Shown one piece after another: positions 51,484-64,000 of a stretch of 64,000 nucleotides of DNA. This stretch comes from Druceiella hillmani. Its lineage: Eukaryota; Arthropoda; Insecta; Lepidoptera; Hepialidae. The notes under the pieces were generated by a model. The model worked only from the letters and a program-made list of their open reading frames with translations, did no database searches and was not told the origin of the DNA. How positions within the stretch are numbered: the stretch's first letter is position 1; every line of letters begins with the position of its first letter. The DNA lies in NCBI GenBank assembly GCA_039881145.1, contig JAYKKI010000127.1, positions 2,976,001 through 3,040,000 on the forward strand, given 5' to 3'. Both the position numbers and the translations under genes were made by a program.

Positions 51484-52634
51484 TTGGAAATTCTTTTTCA
51501 TTCCATTGAATCAAAACTATTTCAACAATGACGTGTTAAAATATGCATATTTCTGAATATGCGCACTTAGGTAGAAAAAAATATTTCAACACCCCTACAA
51601 AGAACAGGAAAACGTTAAAATTAAGATTAAGATGAATCAGGCGGTACTCTTTCTACGCTTATTACCTTTAAAACTTTGTTATTGGAGAATTATCCTCAAA
51701 AAACTGTTATATAATAATGGTAATATTTCTCTTGTTCCGTGAACGAAATTTACACTCTTTTCTTACCTGGTTATCTACAACAGACATTTAAGGCGTTTAA
51801 TAAACCTAAATTGGTCAATGCATATCTACATAGACACATGCTTACACACACATATACATACGGACATATAAGTCATATTTTCGCAGTATATAAGTCACGT
51901 TTTCGCAGTTAATGCTTCTTGCCAGTATATATGTCTACTATTTACATAGCTACCTACATACCTACTAATGTTTTAGTCACTCCGTGCATTTTATATATAC
52001 GTGTACTTACTTATGTACCTACCTTATAAAATCTTGGCTGTTTCTTGCTTTGTATGTACTTCTATATGCTTAACTACCCATTTACATTATTAATTTCTTG
52101 ATTATATCATGACTAGTCTTAAACGAGTTCAAACTCGATGAATTTAATCCTCATAGCTGAAAACTCCCTGTCACCACCTTCACGTTCCGTCATTATATCC
52201 TGATTTTAGTAAAGGGCTGTCTTACGTGACTCTTATTGATGCCAAAACTTTAGAGAGTCTATTGTTAGATTATCAATAGACCTATATCATTCAACATCAT
52301 GGTACCTATGTTGTTAACTGTTGAAGAATTATGTGGGTGTCTTCAATTTCCATGGTCCAATTCTAACCAAATTCGAAGAAATGGTGATTTTGGAGATATG
52401 CTTTTCTCTATAAAAATTGTTTGATAAACCATCCGAATTTGTAAACGCAAGAAAAAAAAATACATTCGACGTGAGAACCTGCTCTTGTTTGAAGTAGGTT
52501 AGAAAAATATAATTTTCAACTCAGTTTTCCGTAGCATATTGTACACAACAGTTATTGAATTAATTTTTATAAAAATCTTCCTCAACGTATATAAATTTAA
52601 ATTTTCTTCTTGTACCGTAATTTTCTAAAGATTA

Positions 52635-53690
52635 AATATGGTTGGCACAAATACAATAATAGATCGTCTGACGACTATTTATAAAATTCATTGCATTATT
52701 CCCGGAGTATTATTAAAGTATATATATAATCAAAATATTAACTGCAGAAAGTATCACTATGAAAAATGTTATAAATACAAGTATTACACCATTATTTTAT
52801 TGATACCGATTCTAAAATTTTACACGGTAAAAATGGACAACCCTCCATTTTTTTGCGAAATAGTCAGGCGTTTCAAACATTTTGTGAAAATAATCAAAAT
52901 CTCAACGCTGTAAAAATCTAAACAATATATGCCATTCATTAATTTTATAAGGCGTTAGAGTGAGATAGCTATAATGTGTCAGCTTAGGCTGCTATATTTC
53001 TAGATTTGATTACCTTTTATACAGATATAGTTATGGTATATTTAGCGTATAGATAATTAAACAAACATTGTGACATATCTCATTTTCACTTCAAGTAAGT
53101 GTTGATACTAAGGATAAGATGGCCACTTAATTTCCGGGTCATTTTTCATCTTCCTTTGCATTTTTTGTTACTTTTTTCTGTTTTCTCGTGTAAGTTTTTC
53201 TTTTCCGTTTCATGTTTTTTCATTTTCTTGCCACAATGATTGGAAGAATTGTTGAATGGAATACAATTTACATGCGGCCCTAATTTACAAATAATTTATT
53301 GTAGCTAATCTTTTATTTTTTCAGTCTCGTAGTAATTTTCACCGCATTGCACGCATCAATACACATTATCTTCGGGACCGGAATTTTCACCGGCTAATTC
53401 TATCGTTTCTTCTTCCTTAGAACTTGAATGTAATATCATTTTTTGCTTTTTAATATTACATAAAAACATTTAATTAAATTACTATTTCTATCGAAATTTT
53501 TGGTGTTATTTTATTATGTGTTTTTTTATGTAATACTTTTAAATTGTTCGAAACACTTCACCTTACTTATCTGAATTTCTCATAAATATAATCTATATAA
53601 TATATATTGTACACAGTGTAAATGTGCACACTAATAAAAAAATATTATTAATAATAGCAAATAAATCCACATTAAATTACTAACATGAAT
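52635..53690. other. A3-specific ~1.06 kb insertion
   Basis: A1 and A2 continue directly where A3 has this block. It includes a 91-codon frame (52638-52913), basic and Tyr/Ile-rich, without recognisable motif, and a CCGGGTCATTTTTC and GGGACCGGAATTTTCACCGG section. No terminal repeats or target duplication are clear, so the class is undetermined. Confidence 0.6.
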
Positions 53691-54303
53691 GTGAGAAAAA
53701 GTTTTGCAATGCCTGAACTGTGAGAAATGATTGTTTATAACCATTCTATCTAGAAATTGAATGGAGTATAGAATGGATCACCAGACGCTTATAACAAAAT
53801 TTGTTTGCGCAAACTCAAAAGTGTTTCTTTATAGATTCAATACCTATTACCCCATTCCGTCATTCAATGCAACACATTGAATTATAAGTAATATACAATA
53901 AAACGCAATGTTTTTCCAGATTTTAATTATGAACTTTAGAAATTCTTATAAGTTTCTATAACAGAACCTGTATACTCTAACCATATCAATTACCAGTACG
54001 GTATTGCAATTCATAAATTATACGCGGAGCGCGTACACAAGTCTTATGTAAAAGTTTTAAATAAATACAGAAACGTTTATTTACTCGAAATTCTCCAAGT
54101 AAATGTGCGGCGGGCAAAATCAATAGTCGCGTCAGTCAGCCACGATCCTGTAAGAGAACTGTGTCTGAAATCGCTCCTGCCTTCCTGTTCCACGTTTCGT
54201 CTCTTGATGCTCTTTTCACATACGTGTCATGGTGAAGTGAGCAACAAATTAATTTTTGAGTCCCTAATTAAATCAAGAGCATTCAAGCCTAGCAGGAATG
54301 GTT

Positions 54304-54590
54304 TTATAAATGAATCTCATTAAATTTCCTTTTCTTTAGTCATCTCTTCTTATAAATTAATCTCATTAAATTTCCTTTTCTTTAGCCATTTCTTCTTACA
54401 AATCAATCTCATTAAATTTCCTTTTCTTTTGTCATCTCTTCTTATAAATTAATCTCATTAAATTTCCTTTTCTTTAGCCATCTCTTCTTATAAATTAATC
54501 TCATTAAATTTCCTTTTCTTTAGCCATCTCTTCTTATAAATCAATTTCATTAAATTTCCTTTTCTTTAGTCATTTCTTCTTAGAAAAATG
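54304..54590 (+). repeat. 46 bp tandem repeat, six copies in A3
   Basis: The marker (C/T)TCATTAAATTTCC recurs at 54316, 54362, 54408, 54454, 54500 and 54546, a strict 46 bp period. A1 has two copies and A2 one. Confidence 0.97.
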
Positions 54591-54857
54591 TGATTCTGAT
54601 TGGTTTAGAGAAAATTTTGATATGGAGTATAGTCTGTTCTTGATATCGATAATCTTCTCCCGTATCCAAAGAATGAGAAAAAGTTTACCTAATAATTGCT
54701 GAATGCAATTATATTTCCCAAATCTATTGAAAATAAAATTTGACTTTTTTTTAAATCAGAAAAATAGTTAAAACAATCAAATTTATGCAAATAAATAATG
54801 TTTTCATTGATTTAAACGAATTGCATGAATGTGATGGTTGACAATCTCCATATAAAG

Positions 54858-55044
54858 CACGATGCAACGTATGCCGCAATTATTAAAATGCATTGATCAA
54901 TTTCACCGATTGAAGGCAGAACTCGTTAGAGTGGGGTCAAAACTTGATCCCGCGACGCTGATCTGCGTTTGCAGCATCCAATCTGGAGCATTCTAATAGC
55001 GGATTGTGCCAGCGTAGTTTCTATCGCCTTCGATTTAGTTTAAC
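54858..55044. promoter_or_regulatory. G+C-richer conserved block, A3 copy
   Basis: Counterpart of 5518-5712 in A1; keeps CGCGACGCTGATCTGCGTTT and TAATAGCGGATTGTGCCA. Missing in A2. Confidence 0.4.
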
Positions 55045-56474
55045 AAAATAATGAAATCAATTTTCTCCACTCGATTACAATTTGCCAAACTTCAATAAAT
55101 TTTGCCATTATTTAGTGAAATTTATTGAAATTTGGTTAAATATAACTTGACTACGATATTTGGTAAGTTCATTGCAACTATTACAAGTCTAGCTACCAAC
55201 AGATTATACTAATTACTGAAAGAGAATAAGGGATACATTTTTTATAAAACAAATTTTTTCCAGTGACAGGTTAGAAATAAGCAACCCTAAATGCAGCCGC
55301 CCATGAAAATATCCCGTTGATGAGGTTCTCTACTTTAATAGAACTTTCCTGTCTTATTGGGCTTCAAATTCGTCAGGATGTAAAGTGCAATCCATGCCTT
55401 GCTACTTTTCCAGCTTTGGGAAATGGCATGAAATATAAATAACACTCATTTATAGAATGGTAACAAAGTATATAGAATGGTAAAAAAAAAATTTGGAAAA
55501 CCCAAATTTTACGGACGGTTATTGCTAGTACTAACATATTTCCACAAAAACTGGAAAACTTCGAGCGTATACAATATTTCTCTTAGAAAAATAAAATATT
55601 TCATAAAGTAAATTATGTTCGCTTTAATTTGATTACGACAATATTTATTGTTGTTACTGAAATATCTCCTAAATTAAAAATAATTAAACTGTTATGTGTT
55701 GATATGACTTTGATTACAAATCGAACTCACATCAACTTCATATGGAACTATTGACTGTTGGAGAACATGTTTGCGTAAAAAAAATTCATTTAAATTGTCC
55801 ACTATGTCCACGTATTAAATGCTTGTACTGGAATAGAAGTAATAGTTAATGGGAATATTGTGAAGCTTTTAATTATAAATGCATAAATAAATATATTTGA
55901 TAGATTAGTTTGTACGTGAAAAATAGGTTATAAATTAAATTCAAATTTTAATTATAATTCCTAGAAATTTATTTTGATACGAAAGTTAGTCATTAATTAT
56001 TCTAATAGATAAGTTGAGCAATAAAAAGTTACGTCGCGTTTTTTATTGCACATATTAATTTAATTTATTACATGATAAATGCACAATGAATAACCGGCGC
56101 TGATTATATTTATCTCTTATATTGCCATGTTATAATAAAATACATATTGTTATATTACAAAACAAAATAATTACCATAATTCAATTACGTATGCTATTCT
56201 AAACATTTTTTTCCTCAAATGAATCATATTTGGCAAAAAAATCAAGAATTTGCATAACATGAAATTGCTGATCTCTCTACAGAATATCGGCTAACTTTAT
56301 ATGGGATTAAAAAAAGATTTTTGGTAAAAATGCTTTATTCAAAAAATATCATTTGAAACAACACATTATATGTGGTCGACATGTGAAATTATGGAAAGGC
56401 AAATTCTTTTTATAAATAATTATGATAAATTTCATGGAAGTAAATGCATACGTTACAATAACGGACACATCACC

Positions 56475-56502
56475 CTACAACACAATATATATTGTGTTGT
56501 AG
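56475..56502. repeat. Perfect 28 bp palindrome in A3
   Basis: CTACAACACAATAT is followed directly by its reverse complement. A1 has the same palindrome with one mismatch (7310-7337). A2 has a broken version (about 25835-25850) next to a ~260 bp deletion. Confidence 0.95.
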
Positions 56503-59500
56503 AGGCCATATCTTCACAGAGTACTTTACGTAGGAGCTTATGACAAGAATAATTGAAATAAAATAATTCATCTTCTAAAAAAATGAAAATTTTATTTAAC
56601 ATCAAATGGTATTTCATGACAATGAAGGTGGAGGATGCAAACCATGCAGGTGACTTACATATTTTCTTGAGCACTCCCACTGACACAAGCGGACGTCAGC
56701 TATTCAGAAACAACTTTCGATCTAATGCTTTTCTTGAATTCCATATCTAAAATGAAAAAAATGGAACCTTTAGAAGTTCACTCAAATGTCCATCTGTCTG
56801 TAGGTCAAAGCAATTTTTTTAGGAAACTGCTTGACCCAAACTTGAAATTTGGCGTATTAATAAAACATTTCATACACAGCTTGCAGTACAGTTTCAAAGG
56901 GTTAATTATAAAGGTCTCAAAAATATATTTTTTATAATGGTAGGGACCCTATTTTAAGACGTATACTGTAAAATATTTAAAAAAAGTATATTCACCAACA
57001 ATTATTTTCGAAACTACTAAATCTAAAATTTTAAAAGTGCATGGTTTTTGGAAGTCTACGCAAAAATTGTAGGACAACTATAACGATGATTCTGGGTATC
57101 ATAGTTTATGCGATAGTTACAATAATATATGTGTCATGCCTACTTAATTATATTCGGTATTATTAAATATTTATAGCGCTATGAAATCCATAATAGTGGA
57201 GATTTAATATAAATAAAATACATTCACTTCAAACAAAGTACGGAACATTATCCTTGCGAGCCAGAGTATCCATCACATGGTATTTTGTTTTGCATGCGGT
57301 CGGTATGAAATTTAGAAGCGGGTGCAAGATCAAGTGGAATGACGTATGAAAGATTAAATTTTTTTATTTATGACTAGAAATTCGCAAAAAAAAAATATAT
57401 GTCCAAAATTTTTATGAACACTTTTAACTAATAGAAGGTCTTGTACATATTACAGAAAAAATTAAAACGATAATCCAGGCAGGCATTTATAATTTCCAAG
57501 AACAAAAATAAGACTTTAAAATTGTTTACTTTCTGATTCCTTAATTGCTAAAACATTATTAATTTACATGTATACATTTTGATAAAATGTTGTAATTTTG
57601 TCATTTCAAATTTTATTTTCCAGAATACGGAATTCTCGGCGTGTGAATTCTGATCGCACTTAGCGGGATATTCAATTATTGTTGAACTGCAAGAGATGCG
57701 GAATTTTGACTAGAAACTGGATCACTCTCTGTTCTGACGCTTCATTGTGGTGAAAATTTAATAGAAATTTCATAACATCTTCCTTCCTTGTAAAAACAAA
57801 GGCACCTTTATAACAGTGTTCTGTTATATAGGATGTAGAACGTGCCGTCAAAACAAGGTTGGGGTACCGAATGCACGACAGGCGCTGTCTCAGATTTCAT
57901 TATGGGGGCGCTTCCGATACGGGAAAAATAAATACAATTTAAATAACCGTAAATTCGATTCGTTTACTTTGTTCAGTTGGTAATTTCGTTGTTTGATTTG
58001 TATCATGGGGAAACAGGAAATTTTTTCTTCGTTGATTTTTACCAGCTTAATTCAAAGAAAATTGATATATAGTGGGAGTTAAGCGTTTGGATACATGATG
58101 TATTAAAATATCAGGGCCGATATTTAAATTCAAAGGAAAAAATTAAAATCTTAAATTTTATCTCACTACTTAGGTGATTAGTTTGAGAAGCTATATTTCC
58201 AAGATTGTTCTAGATAATCAATTTAATCGGTATGCAAATTACTTACTTTAAAACATGGTCCTATGTTATAACGTACTTTGGTATGTACGAATCATGTCTA
58301 CTGCAACCGCAATTAAAATTCTTTTTTAAAATAGAAAACTGGATTATCTGAAAATCATTACTATCTTTTTAAAAAAAAGTCAAATACGCATCATGTTCTC
58401 AAAATATTCTATGTATTTAAAGAAATAGCGCCTGAAGTTATTAATTACATAATAACGGAAGTGTCTGTTTTAGAAGAAGTGTAAAAAAATCCTTTAAAAA
58501 TGACACTAGCAAAAGTAAATGTAGCGTCAGGCCCATGTGTTACTAGAATAATAATGATATCCTTAAGGAGAAAAAATTGAAGAAAATAAGCTTCTTAAAA
58601 GTTTTATTTCAATCAGCAATAAGGCAAACGAAAAGTTTTCAAAAATTTGATAACAAATTTTATGAAATCTGATTATTTTTTATAATAGTTGTAAATAATA
58701 TTTCTATGAAGTCCTTTGCATCAGCAAAATGAAGTAAACTGAAAATTGTGTCAATTTTTATCCTCCATACACAAATGTAACATACTAATCCATTGGATTC
58801 TTATATTTATTGTAGAAAATTCCAAAAGCGAAATAAATAATTATTAAAAGGAATATGTACCGGTTATTTATCGTAATCGTTTCAAAATAGTTACTTCAAA
58901 TTTTTTTAGTATATTTCCTTCTCATTTACAATTCTTGACATATACTAAAAATATAACGTAAGGCGTTTCTCAAGATAGTTTTTCTTTTGTTTTGTATTAA
59001 GTGATCTAATAATTTTGAATGATGTACTAATCAAATAATTACTTCGTAGTATTCCAAAAGTTTCATACTTGAAATTTTTTCAGAACAAGTAATCATTAAA
59101 GTAATATGAATTATTTGTCTTTTACTACACACTCATAACTGTTATTGAATTCACCGAAGTTATTTAAATAGCAACATTTAGTTACGATAGCGAAATATAA
59201 ACTAAGGATCTGAAAATCATTGCTATCTTTTTCTTATTTAATATTTATTAAAAATAATGTATAAGTACATATTATTCATATTACATGTGAAAAGTTATGT
59301 AATATGTCTAATTTTATTGTATTCAGCTGAATAAAATAAAATTCTTCCAACATACAAAGACTAAAAAAATTATTTGCTTGTTAGTCAGAGACATGATCAG
59401 TGAAAATATTAGAATATTGGTTTGTTTTAATACAGTTCAAGATATTACAGGGATTAATATTATAACTTGTAGATTATTTCTAAATCTTATAAGCAACATC

Positions 59501-60104
59501 AATATGGTATAGGTCAATATCTATTATATGGGTATGGACACTGACCTAATAGTAAAGAAATTTTATAAAATTTTTCCCAAAGCTATTTAAATACCTATAA
59601 AAATAATACTCCCAAGTGTTTGAATGAAGAAAACCTTTTCAAATATTCTTTGAAACTCTGATATCGAATTCAATTAAATCATGTTATAATAAGACATTAT
59701 AGACTGCAAATCATTTATTTTTTTCATTATCTACTCATATTTGTCGCATCAAATCAAACCAGAAAAGACAAACATCAAAAATAAAAGTTCTTTTATACAT
59801 CCCGATATATAGCAAGCAAGATCTAATAAGCCACGAAACATATAGCAAGCAAGATCTAATACTCACGCCGGTCACTATTAATCAGCGGCCCCTCAACATC
59901 AAAATTTCAAACCGCAAATCCTACGGGCCCTCCGAAGCATCCATCCTTGAGCTATTACATAAATAAACGCCCACTCATGACATTTAGCTTTTAATATAGC
60001 GCAATACAGAATAAATAAGCTGGTATTTCCGAGGCGAAATCCCTTCTTCCGAGGCAAACAATGGACCATCGAAGAGCGAAGAATTGTTGGGTGGCGCAAT
60101 TTGT

Positions 60105-60295
60105 TCGCGGACCCGGGCTCTCATTCAGATTAAAAAGGAAACGCTCTCCACTTCTATTCCAATAGCGTTGTCTGTCGGCTAATGTTCGCTTCACACTCAT
60201 CCGAGTCCGAAGCAGATGCGGACGGGTAATTGTGGTCAGAGTTTTATTGGGGCCATAAATCTCGGTGCAAATGCCGGTGGAATGCCTAGCCTGCA
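60105..60295. promoter_or_regulatory. G+C-rich conserved block in A3
   Basis: Counterpart of 29280-29480, with CCCGGGCTCTCATTCAGATT, GGGTAATTGTGGTCAGAG and GGCCATAAATC kept. The region is absent from A1. The opposite-strand 101-codon frame (59991-60296) is open here but interrupted in A2. Confidence 0.4.
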
Positions 60296-62832
60296 AAGAT
60301 TTGAATGCAGACGATTTTAGCTTTTTTTAGTTGTATCCTATTTGTCGGAAACTTTTTTTGTCAATTTGTTCGAGATAAACGCTATAGAACATTTGCAACC
60401 TCCAACATAATCAAGACTTTGTATGATGCATATTATATTTTTCATTTCAATCGCAGATTGAAAATACGTCATGCAATGTTTGACTTTTTATTCCAGAGTT
60501 TAATTTACTGCACACTCTCTTATCTTGAAGACAATAACCATAGAACGTTTTGGAGGATATAAAGAAAACCAGTTGCTTCAGATAATAAATGTCTAAGTAT
60601 GATAAGCTTAGCCCACAAGGCAGATGACCAATAATAAATCGGTTCGACAATATTCGGGAAAAAAAGAACATACGATCTTCAAGGCATAAAGAGTACACTA
60701 CTTATAGCTACTAGGGTGGAGTACATATTATGTAAGTGCACGAAACGCATTATATTTGTATTTGTTAAATCAGAACATCATTCGTCTAATACAACATCGA
60801 GAAACGCTAAACTCGGAATATTGACAAAGATATTTTTTTATTTTTAAAATGTTCCAATTAATACTTTAGGGGAAAAGATGGCGAAGATTTTACCTACATC
60901 ACATACAATTAACTTTTACTGAATAATACTATTATATCACTTTTCATTTAAAATCTCTCGCACCAGAATTAAAAAAAGAATTTTTTTGCTAAATGAATTA
61001 GCCAGCGCCCTTTGAAAATATTTATTTTTCTTAAATATAATCTCTATACACAGTTTATATTTACAAAGCTGCGAGTGGCAGAAAAATCGACAAACAACAA
61101 ATTATTTTTTTTCGATAATGGCTAATTTGTTTTATAATATAATCGAGATCCATATTCACTCCAAATCTAGTTACGAACATTATTTATACTTCACTCTGTG
61201 TTTAAGCCTACAACCTGTGTTTTTTAATAATTGTAAGCTTCTATTTTATGACTATTTTAGTAGAAATGCTAACAAACCATAAATGTAAATATTATATATA
61301 AATAATGTAAGGAGATTCGGCACATGTTTGCAATTTTTCATTACCATACCCATCGTTTAATAGCAACTCATTAGTTTCTTTGATTAAACCTTTGCGATAT
61401 TTATTACTTAGTTGAAATAATCTTGAAAATTATAAACAATCCGTTTTCTCAGTTTATTAATTGACTCTAAGCTAGTGCTACGTATATCAATGGATTTTTC
61501 TTTAGTGAACTTGGCCTTTGCAGAGACATCATGCAATCACCAATATATTAACTGTTTACTAACCGATTAACTGGTAATTACAAATAAAATATACATACAT
61601 AAAAACAAAACTACTAAAACTGCGCTGATACCAATGAGTAGGATTATTATAATACATTTGGGACACAATCTCGATGGATTCCAGAAACTAATCGAATTAT
61701 TTGATGCTCAATTAAACAATAAAATATAACAAAGGAATATGCTCGCTTTGTTAATAGAATCGATTACGAAAGCTTATAAAATAATTTTGTATATTTTGGG
61801 AAAAGTAACCATTAGAAGAAAGACCAATAACATATGAGTCATTCGTTTATTATTTTTAATATTTACTGTATAAGTATCGCTCTCCCAATCTACTTCACCC
61901 TTCTGTCCCCTGTCTTTCCCTCTTTCATCTTCCTTCCAATGGAGACTTAAGTATTAAGTATTAATTATTATATATTTATATTAAGCTTTTAATCACAATA
62001 TAGAAAGCTAAATTAATTCGAAAATGTTTCTGATATTCTCAGATAGAACAAAGCAGTAGCACATGTTTGTAAACACAGGTTTACAAATAAATATTTAGTC
62101 ACAAGAACTCATTATTTTATTTAAATATCCTATAGTTACAGACGGCTCGATCATATGATAAAAGGGGTTTTCATGAATTAAAATGAAGTGAAAAATGCTA
62201 GTAATTTATAAAGACCTACAATGGCCAGAACTTGCGAATTTATCACCAAAACTTACTTTACGTTGAAATCGGTAAACTATCGGGTAATGTTTAGATAGTA
62301 TTATATCTACGAATATACTATAATTGTGATTTTTTTTAATTTTTACCTAAGAATAACGATGAGAAAGCCAACAGCTTGTCTTTCTTCTAAATAAGCCAAT
62401 TACAACTTGACGATTTAACGTTTTCAAAATATTTTCCTCCGATATCTGTATATGGGACAGTATGACTATTTCCTATAGATTTCCTTTTCAGTAACTAGGT
62501 TTCCATTCCTTGCAATTTAGAAGACATATTGCGCTAATGCAATTTATGTTACTTTTAAATAAACTTGAAATTTATCTTCCCTTTATTAAAAGGAAATATC
62601 ATATGTCCTTTATTATTCAATAAACTTTCATTCTTCATACCTGACAATTTCTTGTACTTAAGTAATAATCAGCTTTTTGCTATACCACCCTCTAGAACCA
62701 AATAATATCGGTACTCTCCAGTTTTTTCCGGTATTCAACTGCTCTACAATTTTATCGTGGTCACACCAGAGTATGATTTGCATATGATGAATGATAGTAA
62801 ATTCGTTGAAATATTTTGTGGTTATATTTTAT

Positions 62833-63060
62833 TTAATGACCGACTGGTACGGTTTCGGACAGTTTCGGCCAAGAAATCTAGTTTTGAACTCAGTTTCGAT
62901 TTCGGCCAAAAATTGGCCGAAACTTTTGGCCGCACTGAAACTCGGTGTTCGTGAATTGTCGTGCTTCGTTCGGCTAACTTCAGGCTAACTCGTGGTCGCC
63001 GGCTCAGTACGCCGCCGTCCGGTGCGATTGTGTTGAGTTGAGGTTGTGTTTTACGCATGA
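62833..63060. other. CpG-rich segment at the A3 breakpoint
   Basis: About 220 bp with more than 20 CpG by eye, in contrast to all the surrounding DNA. It has repeated TTTCGGCC / GGCCGAAA units and a CGCCGCCGTCCGG stretch. It begins where A3 homology ends. Frames of 65-78 codons on both strands reflect the G+C content and overlap each other. It may be the end of a mobile element, since GGCCGAAA-type arrays occur in insect repeats as I recall, or a promoter or first-exon region of a gene to the right; I cannot decide. Confidence 0.5.
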
Positions 63061-64000
63061 ATAATTAGGTTTTTGTTTAAGTATTTGTTTTGTTTTTACT
63101 TGTATTTGTATTATTTACTTGTATTATATGTAATTTTATTTTTAAGTGACTCATAAAAGAGGTTATATTCGTTTCGGATATTACTTAGATTTGTATTTTT
63201 TGCAGGTAATTGTTGTTAGATTACACTCTATCATATTTTATTCCTCCGTATTCCGAGTAGTCGTTCGCAAAAAGAGTAAATTGACGTTTTGAGTTCTTTT
63301 ATAGTTTTCTTCACTTTTATGTTTATTAACTATTATTAAATTATACAAAATATAACTACATTCAGTTAATTTTCTTTCGTATCTCATCCCATATTCGAAA
63401 GATACTATTTCGATGTTAGCTGCAAGATGCCACGTAGGAACCCGTTAATTCGGTTTTAAATGTTGAGTTCTAAGATTAGCACTTCCCAGGAAGAAAAATA
63501 AAAGCTTTCCCATCGTTTGTAAGTAATATTTTGAAGTAATATATAATAGTAATTTTAAATCTTGAAAAGGTTTTGCTGTGTAAGGGATGATGCAGTGCTC
63601 TTCCAATTCGGGACATGATGTTTACTGAAATAAATTCATCTAATACTTAGATATAAAAATATTTATAGATGATGAAATGCAATGAAATGTTTCATTCATT
63701 TTGATCGCTGTAGTTTATACAAGTAAGTAGCGAGTTAAATGAAAAATTATCCATGTTTCAAATGAAGTTTTACACAGTTTCTAATAATTTACTTATATCC
63801 GAGATATGGAACGTATTGTTTTTATTTTATTTTGACCTAAACAACTGTTGAATGATCTAAATATAAGTAGTGAAACTATATTTAGATTTACAAGTGTAAA
63901 CTAAGTTGACGAGAAACTTTTAATGATGAAAGTTCCAAAACAGATTCCGACAAACGTTGCGGCAGAACACGAATATTACGTAGCAAATGAGAGAAGTATG
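63061..64000. other. Unique AT-rich tail, nothing recognised
   Basis: No homology to A, B or the spacer is visible and no long open frame occurs. If 62833-63060 were a promoter, this would be transcribed DNA, but no clear exon is seen. Confidence 0.5.

Larger units (their letters stand above)
49070..62832 (+). repeat. A3: third copy of the A segment
   Basis: Collinear with A1 and A2, nearest to A1. It lacks about 240 bp matching 2643-2886 of A1, and carries a private hairpin (51424-51483), a ~1.06 kb private insertion (52635-53690) and an expanded 46 bp tandem repeat (54304-54590). Its long TA array is reduced to a trace. Homology stops abruptly at about 62832, where a CpG-rich sequence starts. 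No gene is recognised. Confidence 0.93.

Noticed and set aside
59991..60296. 101-codon minus-strand frame partly shared with 29344-29535
   Set aside because: A2 has an in-frame stop and differing downstream frame, and many replacements; the block is better read as non-coding.
62757..63058. Overlapping 65-78 codon frames on both strands in the CpG-rich segment
   Set aside because: Mutually overlapping frames arise from scarcity of stop codons in G+C-rich DNA; none has a recognisable domain.
1..64000. tRNA, rRNA or snRNA genes
   Set aside because: I scanned for tRNA box wording and G+C-rich cloverleaf candidates and saw none that I could support by eye.

Overview
This window looks like gene-free, strongly AT-rich DNA from an animal, most likely an insect. 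The evidence is the absence of dense open frames, many short CA/TA arrays, a decayed mariner transposon, Penelope-like repeat remnants, and several old repeats carrying GGGTTCCGTA, GTCCGTC and ACTCGCACTTGGACG strings that I recall from insect, notably lepidopteran, genomes. The lepidopteran assignment is a memory-based inference with low to moderate confidence. I found no convincing protein-coding gene, tRNA, rRNA or snRNA. Nearly all open frames above 60 codons are chance frames, simple-repeat artefacts (poly Thr-His from CA repeats) or frames running through minisatellites.

The main structure is a very large, diverged direct repeat. A ~12-14 kb segment (called A) occurs three times in the same orientation: A1 about 948-13140, A2 about 19600-34045, A3 about 49070-62832. 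A second segment of 5.6-6.7 kb (called B) directly precedes A2 and A3: B1 about 13965-19600 and B2 about 42403-49070. The layout is: unique 1-947, A1, mariner remnant plus CA array, B1-A2, an 8.4 kb unique spacer (34046-42402), B2-A3, then a CpG-rich element and AT-rich tail. The full unit is therefore a ~20 kb BA module seen twice, plus one A without its B. A1 and A3 share several segments and micro-duplications that A2 lacks, so neighbouring copies are not each other's closest relatives.

Within the modules, short blocks richer in G+C look better preserved than the surrounding AT-rich DNA. The clearest is 14551-14804 / 42781-43034, about 95% identical by eye with no indel. These blocks do not keep an open frame between copies, so I read them as candidate regulatory (conserved non-coding) elements, not exons.

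Copy-specific changes are easy to read because the paralogues give the empty state. Three Penelope-like insertions have 11-12 bp target-site duplications, and two carry hammerhead-ribozyme-like sequences. A 2 kb minisatellite (48 bp and 214 bp units) is present only in A2. A 46 bp repeat differs 2/1/6 in copy number among A1/A2/A3. Two perfect hairpins look like local template-switch events. No genes act together here; the interest lies in the architecture and mutation history of the repeated module and in the ribozyme-bearing retroelement remnants.
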